64,000 nt of DNA from assembly GCA_947685225.1 (NCBI GenBank), contig CANTUV010000015.1, positions 6,014,001 to 6,078,000 of the forward strand, in the 5' to 3' direction. Position 1 is the stretch's first letter. Each line of letters starts with the position of its first letter. A model generated the notes under the pieces. It was not told the origin of the DNA. It searched no databases and was given only the letters and a program-made list of their open reading frames with translations. Origin of the DNA: Garcia nutans. Taxonomy: Eukaryota; Streptophyta; Magnoliopsida; Malpighiales; Euphorbiaceae. A program made the translations under genes and the position numbers. Shown here piece by piece: positions 1 to 9,131 of the stretch.

Positions 1-1818
1 CCTAAGCTGAAGCCTAGTGGTACAAACTTTGATAACAATTTAGTCCAAATGAAATGTCAATGCACAACACATATATATCTATATCACAACTCATAACATT
101 ATATCTCCTTATATTGCTCAATTGTATCACAATTCATAATTCACATTAAAGCAAAGACAAGCATGGGCCCAAAAAGGATCCAATATGTTATTCAAATTTC
201 AGAGTTACTGCTTTGGTCCATAATGACACCATGTGTCAAGTCCCGTAGGCAATATATCCATGGATAATGTAACAGCCCCAGTCTCTTGGACCTCAACCCG
301 GCTAGACCCTTAGGCCCCAGTATCTTGGTCCTCAACCAGCTCGATTGCTATAGTTTTTGAGGCTTACGACCCAGTCTTTCAAAAATATCATATTTATCAG
401 CTGGTCTGGCTTACAACCCAGTCTTTTAGTCATTCCAGCATTTAACCCGTAGGCAATCATAGGCATGCCGCCAAATCTAGAACTCTGAAAATTGAATAAC
501 ATACTAGGCACACAATTTATTTATATTTCTCATTATCAAATTCTTTCATAATTCCTTTATCAAAACTTTTCTCATTTTCTCATGATCAAACTAGGCACAT
601 TGCCTTATTATATCATCTTTTTCTCATTTTTTTATTTATTCATTTTTCTCATTATTAATCTCTTTCTCATTGTTACATATTCAATATAGGCACATTGCCT
701 TATTTTCACATTTTTTTTTTCTCATTTTTCTCATTTTTTTCTCATTTTTATCAATATCAATACATTTCATTATTCAACATATCTCATTTTTGCATTCACA
801 ACACATTACCCAATTACTTTGGATATTTTCACATAATATACATATTTCACATTCTACACAATTTAGCCATTATCAATGGCTTTTCAAAATGCATTTAACA
901 CATATATGACATTACAAATGTCATAGCACATTATTCACACTCAATCAATGAACCAAGTAACTTAATTCATTTTCCAACCAAAATGTGTTAAGCCCAAATG
1001 TCATGCAAATATAAACAATATATTCAAAGTTTGTACATACCTCAAATAGCAACCAAAATAATCTTAAAACTCTCACCAACTTTCTCTTCCAAGTTGCCCT
1101 TCAACACTTGGATTGGCCAAACTACTTCCTCTCAATGCCTATATCAAATGTGATACATAAATAATCATTTAATATCACATTCTAAGGCATTCTCAATATC
1201 AAACCTTAATTTAACAACACTACTACAAAATTTCAAAAATTAAGTCTTTCCTTACTTTAACTTAGCAAATCCATATTAACCCATTAAATTATTATTTTGA
1301 GTTTATTTATATCATTACAAGCATATTTTAACATGTTTAAACCAATTACATTAATTAGCCACATGCTTATGTTCAAAATCCTAAAATGGCATAACCTTCA
1401 CCGTTGAAGGATCTCCATTCCAACTCAATTCAATTATCATTTCAATCTTATTTCCACCACTTATATCATTAAATAACATGATTTAAGCATTAAAATTAAA
1501 CAATTAATCATTCTTTGAAAATTAACTTTTCCAAAACCCTAAATCAATACTACCATCTTCAAACTCTATCCAAACTTAACTAAATCTATAATTTGATTTT
1601 AAAATCATTGTTTATGCATCAAACAACACATTTGGAACCAAATTGCATAATTAAAACTCATGATTTCAAAAATCCAAATGTTCCATAACCCTAAATTCTC
1701 TCTCTTCGACCAACTTAACTCAAACTTAACCATTTATTCATTCCAACTTAAGAATCCTTAATAATTAAACAAAATAACATCTTTCATATGCATTTAACCA
1801 ATTAAAACTCACTCCATT
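1..1818 (-). mobile_element. Element C, left (3') LTR, first segment
   Basis: Part of a long LTR of a minus-strand element. Bases 1-773 match 63202-64000 with scattered substitutions and small indels (for example a CA/TA microsatellite present only in the right copy), so this is one of two LTRs of the same element. The LTR starts left of the window. It breaks at 1818, where element D is inserted after target bases ccatt (1814-1818), and resumes at 48417. It is AT-rich and contains pyrimidine-rich TTCTCATTTTT runs at about 530-760 and a repeated 'ggcacattgccttatt' at about 594 and 681. No reading frame looks real. On the minus strand, segments near 135-200 resemble the LTRs of elements A, B and E, so C belongs to the same broad Tekay-like group. 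Confidence 0.85.
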
Positions 1819-1828
1819 TGTGAGCGGG

Positions 1829-4280
1829 TGTAATATCCTCATTTATGCCCTAGAAGTTTTGCTTGTTGTTGTTGTTGTTGTTGTATTGTTGGTCTAATTT
1901 GAGAAAAGAAAAGTATAAGTGTTTTGGGAAAGAATTTAGGGTTTAGAGACAAGTTTATATGTTGTGTATATTGTGATATATATAACATATAAAATGGTCA
2001 AAGGGAGAGTCAAAGTGTTGGTTAGTGGAAGAAGATATTTTCTTGTTGAGTGTGAAAGTTCATATATGGGCTCATATAAGACAAAAGGTTAGTTATATGG
2101 TTAAGGGCCTTGAGGTAATTTACTTTTGGAAATTTTGTGGTGGAGATTAAAAGGAAGATTGACTTTGTGATTCTTGATCATTTTCTCTTCCTCTTGATGG
2201 TAGTGGCCGGCTCTCCATTAGCAAAAGGGAAGGAGAAGTGTTCTTGATAGTAAGATCAAGATTGAAGGGAAAATTGAAGAATCAAGTTGAAGATTTGTGG
2301 AATTTCTTCACTTTAGGTAAGTATTCTCTTGTTTTCTTTGTTTATTTGGAAGTTTTGTTGGAAGTGAATAAGGGTTTGGTGATTTTGTGATTTGGTGGGT
2401 TTGAGATGTGTTGTGTTGTGTTTTCAAGTGTTTAATTGATTTTAAGTTATGAGTTTAATTTAAGGTAAGTTTTCTCTTGTTACCCTTGTTATTTTGAAGT
2501 TATGCTTGAGTTGAGTTGTGGTTTGATGATGATATGATTCAATTGCTTATGGTGCGATTTTAAGTATTGATATTGTTTGATAGATGAGAAGTTGAACAGG
2601 TGAAGGTGTTGGAAGTAATTGTGTTGAGTTTGAGTTAGGGTTTTGAATTGGTAAGAGTTGTTTATGTTATTTTGATTGATTATTTTGTTGATCTTTGTGT
2701 TGGTTGTAATTGTGTTGTGGTATCAAAAATGTTATTAATGTGTTTGGAAGATGTAAATAAGTGTTGAGGATGTTGATTGTGTCAATTTGAATGAGGTTAT
2801 GTTGTGTATAATGTGTTTGAAGTTAAACAAAATAAAGTTTGTTAAATTTAGGGTTTATGCATGAGACACGTAATTTGGGACGGTCGCTATTATTGAAGTG
2901 CGGTCGCGACTTAGACCGAACTTTTGACCGCGAAACCTACTGTGTTAAAGTTTCATCTTTTGATTGTGGAGGACGGTCGCGACTTAGCCTGGTGCGACCG
3001 CTATAATCGTTCTATTCTGTTTTATTTGAAGTAAGTAAAGGATGTAAAGCATGTTGCTTATATGATAATGTAATGTGACTTGGGATTGATTATGAGATAT
3101 AATGTGATCATGGATGAGATAAGTATACACTTGATTAATGAAGTGTTATATTGTGAAATGAAAGGTGAGGCCATTGTTATTGGCTATGATAATATTATTG
3201 AGAGAATGAAGGCATGTTTGCCTAAATGTTGATGAGAATTGAGAATGGAAATGATAATTGATATGAAAATGAATTGTGTGGCTAATGTGTTATTCCATTT
3301 TCAGAGTATGTTATTGGTGGCATGCCTAATGATAGTAACAATCTCTTGAAGTTAGGTTGGATTGAATCCTTGAAGCCTAATTGAGATGTTACCACCCTTG
3401 AAGCTAGGTTGGGTTAGTTCTTGAAGCCAAGTTGGGTAGAAGCTTAGCATGCTTTGCTCCCCTTGAAGCTTGGTTGAACTTAATCCTTGAAGCCTAGTTG
3501 GGTCTATGATATGGATATTGATAAATGTGATGATAGAACCAAAACATTAACTCTGAAAATTGAATGGCATATTAGTGTGTCTTGGGCCCATGCTTGTCTA
3601 TGGTTAATGTGAGTCATGAATGATGTTTGTTTTGCTTTGTATTGATGATTAAATGAATACTAATGAGGTATATGAAAAGATAATAAAATGTGATATGTAA
3701 TGTGAAAGTATATTGTTAATTTTGCATATATGATGTTACATATATATATTATGGTTTGAGAAATGACATTGCATTGCACGAAGTCATATCATTAGCATGA
3801 TTATCTTACTAAGCCCTTGGCTTAGCGCGATAGTGTTTAATCGCGCAGGTGATAGAACTGTTAGAATCGAACCCGAGAGCTCTTCGAGACCGAGTGAGGG
3901 TAGACATTGAAGAGTTGATTTTTGGAGACTTAAAGATCAAAGGAGATTTGCCAATCATGTATAACTCTTTTTATATTTTGTAAAGTATTGATTAAATGTA
4001 CATATTTGTATATCTGTAAATATGGAATTAAATGTTTTCAAATATGTAAATATTTTATGACTTCCGCTGTGAAATAACTATATGTATGTATATATATATC
4101 TAATGTGTTTTATTTTAAAAGTAAATGATCTACTTTTCTATATTATATAATGATAATAGTATTGTATCTATTTAAATGTTTTGAATGTTGAAGAAAACCG
4201 TAGCATCCCTATGTTTGGTGCACTTATGCTACATGGTTGTAGTTGTAGTGTGTGTGTGCATTGGATGTGGGGGTGTTACA
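1829..4280 (+). repeat. Element A, 5' LTR
   Basis: 2452 bp, TG...CA ends. Landmarks in order: a GTT microsatellite (about 1863-1884); a TATA-like stretch around 1974-1992; a GGCCGGC motif near 2208; a consensus 5' splice site AG/GTAAGT at 2316/2317; an island of ggtcgcgac-type palindromes (2878-3010); a block of CTTGAAGC-GTTGGG repeats (about 3347-3507); and two adjacent stem-loops (3809-3845). It ends in gggggtgttaca. The CAG preceding the gag ATG lies outside the LTR, at 4436-4438. Confidence 0.95.
3809..3845 (+). promoter_or_regulatory. Tandem stem-loop pair in element A 5' LTR
   Basis: First hairpin 3809-3825: CTAAGCC, loop CTT, GGCTTAG. Second hairpin starts at the next base, 3826-3845: CGCGAT, loop AGTGTTTA, ATCGCG. 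The same pair lies in the 3' LTR at 11112-11148 and, with different bases but kept pairing, in elements B, C, E and H. Function unknown. An RNA role such as 3' end formation, dimerisation, packaging or translation is possible but is inference. Confidence 0.7.
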
Positions 4281-4287
4281 ATTGTTT

Positions 4288-4300
4288 TGGTATCAGAGCC
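4288..4300 (+). promoter_or_regulatory. Primer-binding site of element A (initiator Met tRNA type)
   Basis: TGGTATCAGAGCC lies 7 bases after the LTR end. This is the complement of the 3' end of plant initiator-Met tRNA, the usual primer for Tekay-like chromoviruses. It primes minus-strand DNA synthesis. Confidence 0.93.
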
Positions 4301-4450
4301 TAGGTTTGAGATTCTCAACCTAGGTAATATGTTATAAAAAGAATATTTTGAATTAAAAAGTGAGTTTTTGAAGGAAAATACATGTTTGGGATTGGCAATC
4401 TTTGATCTTTAATAAGGTGTGTCCTGTTGTGTTTGCAGTATTAGGTGTTG

Positions 4451-7400
4451 ATGGATTCTCATTTGAGACAGTCAGTTGAGGGCAGTGAGGAGAGTGTTGC
4501 TCCTGATGAGGGAGTTAGAGTTGGGAGTGCTGGGGAGGCACCTGCTTCGGTGTCGGGGAGACCAACTGGTGAGGAGGTTCCACCAGCTTGGTTTGTGCAT
4601 ATGATGGAGACTTTCAGGCAAGCGCCAGTACAACCAGTGCCACCACCCCCTCAGTCTTTGGTGCCAGTGAGGCACTATGACAAGTTAAGGAAGTATGGAG
4701 CTGAGGATTTTATTGGTACCACTGATCCAGCTGTGGCAGAACAGTGGCTTGACAAAGTTCAGAGGATCTTTATTCAGTTACAAGCCACCCCTGAGGAAAA
4801 GTTTGACTATGCAAGATCTTTGCTACAGAAGGATGCCTACGATTGGTGGAAGACTGTGCCACATTCTATGGATGATCCACCAACTTTGTCATATGCAGAT
4901 TTCTTGAGGGAATTCGAGTTGAAATATACTCCTAGGGAGTATAAGGATATGAAGAAGATGGAATTCTTGAGCTTGAAGCAAGATAACAAGACTGTTACTG
5001 AGTATGAAGTTGAGTTTATTCGACTGAGTCAGTATGCTGGGGGCATCATTGCTGATGAGATTGATAGATGCCGGCGATTTCAGGAGGGATTGAGGCCCTC
5101 GATCATGTGTTTAGTGGCTGGATCTCGATATCATGATTTCTCCCAGTTAGTGGAAGCAGCTCGAAGTGTAGAGCGAGCTCAAGTGATTGCAGCTGCTTCA
5201 GAGGATGAGGTTAGGGTGAGAAGGCCCCAGTTTGAGGCAGGGTCTTCTTCAGTGAAGAGGGGTAGAGGAAGCTTTGTTCCTCGGAGTATTAGGAGCCAGA
5301 GACCAGCAGGTAGATCAGTGCAGTTCCAGAGACAAAGATTCAGACCTGCAGCTTCAGTGGCAAGTGCTCCAACCCCTATGGTTCAGAGATCCACCTTACC
5401 TATTTGCATCCATTGTGGGAGGCCCCATGGTGGTCCATGTTGGAAAGCTGGTGTTGCTGGGGTATGTTTCCGGTGTGGGTCACCGGATCACTTTGTGAGA
5501 GATTGCCCTGAGAGGCAGAGGCAGATGTCAGTTGATTCTGCCGCTTCTCGAGCCAGTGTGAGGGGAGGCAGAGGTGCCAGCCGAGGTGGTAGAGCAGGGT
5601 TCAGTTCTAGAGGTGGTGATGCATCCAGGGAGACTAGACCGGAGGAGGTTGGTTCTTCCCAGAGGATGTATGTTATGCAGAGACAGCCGGATGCATCGGC
5701 GGTCATAGCTGGTACTTTTTCTTTATTTGATACTGCAGTACTTGCTTTGATTGATCCGGGTTCCACCCATTCTTATATTAGTGCATCTGTATTGCCTGTG
5801 TTTGATGTGCATGCTGAGTCCCTAGGATTTGATGTTTTGGTGACAAATCCGTTAGGGCATAGTGTGATTGTGAGTAAAGTGCATCGGGATAGTGCAGTGA
5901 GGGTGCAGGGTGAGGAGTTCCTTGGAGATTTGATTGAGATGCCATTTAAGGAATATGATGTGATTTTAGGCATGGATTGGCTATCTCGACATGGAGCTGT
6001 GGTGGATTGTAAAAAGAAAATTGTTTCTTTGAGAACCGGTGATGGGAGAGAGGTGATAGTATCTAATGAGCAGGAACAGTTAGCCTCCTTATTTGTTTCA
6101 GCTGTTGCAGCCCGGAGGTTGATTAGGAAGGGGTGTGAAGCTTATCTTGCTCATGTGGTAGATACTAGAGTGAAGGGTTCTCCTATTGATAGCATTGCCA
6201 CAGTTGCAGAGTTCCCTGATGTTTTTCCAGAGGAGTTGTCAGGATTGCCTCCTGAGAGAGAGGTGGAGTTCGGTATCGAGCTGTTGCCGGGTACCACTCC
6301 TATCTCCATTACTCCTTACAGAATGGCACCAGCAGAATTGAGGGAGTTGAAAGTGCAATTACAGGAGCTGTTGGATAAAGGATTCATTCGCCCCAGTGTT
6401 TCTCCTTGGGGAGCTCCTGTGCTCTTTGTAAAGAAGAAGGATGGTACTATGAGGTTGTGCATCGACTATAGGCAATTGAACAAGGTGACCATTAAAAATA
6501 AGTATCCTTTGCCTAGAATCGATGATCTCTTTGATCAGTTGAAGGGAGCATCAGTATTCTCTAAGATTGATCTGAGATCGGGGTACCATCAGCTGAGAGT
6601 CAGAGCTGAAGATGTTCCGAAGACTGCATTTCGGACCAGGTATGGGCATTATGAATTTTTAGTTATGCCTTTTGGTCTGACGAATGCACCTGCAGCTTTT
6701 ATGGATTTGATGAATAGGGTGTTTAGGCCCTATTTGGATCAGTTTGTAGTGGTCTTCATCGATGATATTCTGGTGTATTCGAGGAATGAAGAGGAACATG
6801 ATTTGCATCTGCGGATTGTGTTGCAGATTTTGAGAGAGAAGCAACTATTTGCCAAATTGTCGAAGTGTGAGTTCTGGTTGGATCAGGTAGCTTTTCTCGG
6901 ACATATTGTTTCAGCAGAAGGCATTAGAGTTGATCCGAGTAAAGTTGAAGCCATTTTGAATTGGAGTCCACCCAAGTCAGTGACAGAGGTTAGAAGTTTT
7001 CTGGGTTTGGCAGGCTATTACCGGCGGTTTGTGAAAGGATTTTCTTTGATAGCTACTCCACTCACCAGATTGCTTCGTAAGGGAGTGAAGTTTTTGTGGA
7101 CAGATCAGTGTCAGGCTAGCTTTGAACAGTTGAGAGATTTGTTGACTCAAGCGCCTGTTCTCACTTTACCTGTAGAAGGCCAACCCTATGTGATCTACAG
7201 TGATGCTTCACATAGAGGTTTGGGGTGTGTATTGATGCAGGAAGGGAAAGTTATAGCTTATGCATCTCGACAGTTGAAACCGCATGAGCTTAACTATCCT
7301 ACCCATGATTTGGAGTTGGCTGCCATTGTTTTTGCATTAAAGATTTGGCGCCATTATCTGTTTGGGGAGAAATGTTTCATTTACACTGATCACAAGAGTT

Positions 7401-9085
7401 TGAAGTATTTGGGTGTTCAGAAAGAGCTCAACCTTCGGCAGAGGAGATGGTTAGAATTGATTAAAGACTACGACTGTTTGATAGATTATCATCCAGGTAA
7501 AGCAAATGTGGTTGCTGATGCCTTAAGTCGGAAGTCTTTAGCTGGTTTAACAGTTTACTCGCTCTCGTTGCTTGTTGAGTTGAGAGCATTGCGTGCCAGT
7601 TTTGTACCTTGTGATGATGGTGCATTATTGGCACAGTTGCAATTGAAGCCTGTTTTGTTGGATCAGATCAAAGAGGCTCAGTTAGCTGATAAGAAGATTC
7701 AGAAGATTGTCTTAGATTGTGAGAGTGGAAAGACTAGAGATTTTGTTGTGAAGGATGATGGGAGCCTATGGTTTAAGAATAGATTGTGTGTACCCGATAA
7801 TGCTGACTTGAAGAGGATCATTTTAGAGGAAGCTCATCAGTCTTTATTTGCTATGCATCCGGGTAATACGAAGATGTATCATGATTTGAGACAGCATTAT
7901 TGGTGGATTGGATTGAAGAGAGACATTGCTGAGTTTGTATCAAAATGTCTCACTTGTCAGAAGGTTAAAGCAGAGCATCAAGTTCCAACTGGATTGCTTC
8001 AACCGTTGTCAGTGCCAGAGTGGAAGTGGGAAAGAGTGACAATGGACTTTGTGTCTGGGTTGCCTTTGACACAAAGGAGACATGATGCTATATGGGTGAT
8101 TGTGGATAGATTAACTAAGACAGCTCATTTCCTTCCAGTTCGGATGGATTACTCTTTGGAGAGGTTGGCTGAGCTATACATCCATGAGATTGTGAGATTG
8201 CATGGTGTTCCAACTTCTTTAGTGTCTGATCGAGATCCCAGGTTTACTTCGAGATTTTGGAAGAGTTTGCATGGTGCTTTGGGTTCTCGACTGCATTTCA
8301 GTACTGCTTTTCATCCACAGACGGATGGACAGTCTGAGAGGGTGATACAGATCATTGAGGATATGTTGAGAAGCTGTGTCATTGATTTCACTGGAAGTTG
8401 GGATAGATTTTTACCTCTTGTGGAGTTTGCTTATAATAACAGTCACCAGTCCAGCATCGAAATGGCCCCATTCGAGGCATTGTATGGCAGACGGTGTAGG
8501 ACACCTCTGTGTTGGAGTGAGCTTGGTGATGATAAATTGATTGGGCCTGATTTGATTCAAGAAACTGAAGAGAAAGTGAAGTTGATTCGGGGCAGGTTAA
8601 AAGCAGCTTCAGACCGACAGAAGTCCTATGCAGATCTGAAGAGGAGAGACATTCAGTTTGATGTTGGGGATAAGGTATTTTTGAAGGTATCTCCTTGGAA
8701 GAAGATTTTGAGGTTCGGTCGGAAAGGGAAATTGAGTCCTCGTTTCATCGGACCGTATGAAGTGTTAGAAAGAGTTGGGCCAGTGGCGTATAGACTTGCT
8801 TTGCCACCTGAGTTGGATCGTATTCATAATGTGTTCCATGTATCTATGTTGAGGAGGTACAGGTCAGATCCATCTCATGTGTTGCCATTTGAATCTATTG
8901 AAGTGAGCCCAGACTTGTCATTTGAAGAGGAACCAGTTGCTATCTTGGCACGGGAAGTGAAAGAATTGAGGAACAAGAGAGTACCATTGGTGAAGATTCT
9001 TTGGAAGAATCATGCAAAAGAAGAAGCAACATGGGAAAGTGAGCAGACTATGCGAGAGCAATATCCTCAATTGTTTCAGAATTGA
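4451..9085 (+). CDS. Gag-Pol polyprotein with C-terminal chromodomain, element A (intact)
   Basis: Single 1544-codon frame. The ATG at 4451 (MDSHLRQS) is chosen because element B has the same start (MDSHSRQS at 51788). Domains by residue: Gag about 90-260; CCHC knuckle 339-352 (CFRCGSPDHFVRDC); aspartic protease with DPGSTHS at 435, a variant of the usual DSG/DTG; reverse transcriptase with FIDD (catalytic DD 771-772); RNase H with first Asp about 918, ending near ADALSR at 1022; integrase with an HHCC zinc site from about 1129, then catalytic D1199, D1260 and E1296 (D-35-E spacing); a GPY module; and a chromodomain-like tail about 1495-1544 (ILWKNH..EEATWE). The set and order match Tekay/Del chromoviruses. 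All catalytic positions I checked are present. The proline in DPGS is the one oddity, and B shares it. Confidence 0.97.
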   Translation: MDSHLRQSVEGSEESVAPDEGVRVGSAGEAPASVSGRPTGEEVPPAWFVHMMETFRQAPVQPVPPPPQSLVPVRHYDKLRKYGAEDFIGTTDPAVAEQWLDKVQRIFIQLQATPEEKFDYARSLLQKDAYDWWKTVPHSMDDPPTLSYADFLREFELKYTPREYKDMKKMEFLSLKQDNKTVTEYEVEFIRLSQYAGGIIADEIDRCRRFQEGLRPSIMCLVAGSRYHDFSQLVEAARSVERAQVIAAASEDEVRVRRPQFEAGSSSVKRGRGSFVPRSIRSQRPAGRSVQFQRQRFRPAASVASAPTPMVQRSTLPICIHCGRPHGGPCWKAGVAGVCFRCGSPDHFVRDCPERQRQMSVDSAASRASVRGGRGASRGGRAGFSSRGGDASRETRPEEVGSSQRMYVMQRQPDASAVIAGTFSLFDTAVLALIDPGSTHSYISASVLPVFDVHAESLGFDVLVTNPLGHSVIVSKVHRDSAVRVQGEEFLGDLIEMPFKEYDVILGMDWLSRHGAVVDCKKKIVSLRTGDGREVIVSNEQEQLASLFVSAVAARRLIRKGCEAYLAHVVDTRVKGSPIDSIATVAEFPDVFPEELSGLPPEREVEFGIELLPGTTPISITPYRMAPAELRELKVQLQELLDKGFIRPSVSPWGAPVLFVKKKDGTMRLCIDYRQLNKVTIKNKYPLPRIDDLFDQLKGASVFSKIDLRSGYHQLRVRAEDVPKTAFRTRYGHYEFLVMPFGLTNAPAAFMDLMNRVFRPYLDQFVVVFIDDILVYSRNEEEHDLHLRIVLQILREKQLFAKLSKCEFWLDQVAFLGHIVSAEGIRVDPSKVEAILNWSPPKSVTEVRSFLGLAGYYRRFVKGFSLIATPLTRLLRKGVKFLWTDQCQASFEQLRDLLTQAPVLTLPVEGQPYVIYSDASHRGLGCVLMQEGKVIAYASRQLKPHELNYPTHDLELAAIVFALKIWRHYLFGEKCFIYTDHKSLKYLGVQKELNLRQRRWLELIKDYDCLIDYHPGKANVVADALSRKSLAGLTVYSLSLLVELRALRASFVPCDDGALLAQLQLKPVLLDQIKEAQLADKKIQKIVLDCESGKTRDFVVKDDGSLWFKNRLCVPDNADLKRIILEEAHQSLFAMHPGNTKMYHDLRQHYWWIGLKRDIAEFVSKCLTCQKVKAEHQVPTGLLQPLSVPEWKWERVTMDFVSGLPLTQRRHDAIWVIVDRLTKTAHFLPVRMDYSLERLAELYIHEIVRLHGVPTSLVSDRDPRFTSRFWKSLHGALGSRLHFSTAFHPQTDGQSERVIQIIEDMLRSCVIDFTGSWDRFLPLVEFAYNNSHQSSIEMAPFEALYGRRCRTPLCWSELGDDKLIGPDLIQETEEKVKLIRGRLKAASDRQKSYADLKRRDIQFDVGDKVFLKVSPWKKILRFGRKGKLSPRFIGPYEVLERVGPVAYRLALPPELDRIHNVFHVSMLRRYRSDPSHVLPFESIEVSPDLSFEEEPVAILAREVKELRNKRVPLVKILWKNHAKEEATWESEQTMREQYPQLFQN

Positions 9086-9118
9086 TTTCAGGTAATTTCG
9101 AGGACGAAATTTCTTTTT

Positions 9119-9131
9119 AGAGGGGGAGAAT
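9119..9131 (+). promoter_or_regulatory. Polypurine tract of element A
   Basis: AGAGGGGGAGAAT directly before the 3' LTR: the plus-strand DNA primer site. The preceding conserved block 'ggtaatttcgaggacgaaatttc' is shared with B and, in reverse, with C (58880-58910). Confidence 0.9.

Larger units (their letters stand above)
2317..4438 (+). other. Putative leader intron of element A
   Basis: A strong plant-type donor (AG/GTAAGT at 2316/2317) inside the LTR and an acceptor (tttgcag ending at 4438) 12 bases before the gag ATG would define a 2122-bp intron. Splicing would remove most of the LTR-derived leader and the primer-binding site, giving a short 5' UTR for translation, while unspliced RNA stays usable as template. 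Element B keeps both sites (donor at 49813, acceptor ending 51775), and donors lie in comparable positions in C, E and H. No transcript data are available here, so this is a prediction. Confidence 0.45.

Noticed and set aside
670..909. Hydrophobic short frame at 670-909 (possible small membrane protein)
   Set aside because: Lies in TTCTCATTTTT-rich LTR sequence; starts at a non-ATG codon; phenylalanine/isoleucine bias comes from the AT-rich repeat.
4288..4300. Possible tRNA remnant
   Set aside because: Only the 13-base complement of a tRNA 3' end is present, directly after an LTR: a primer-binding site.
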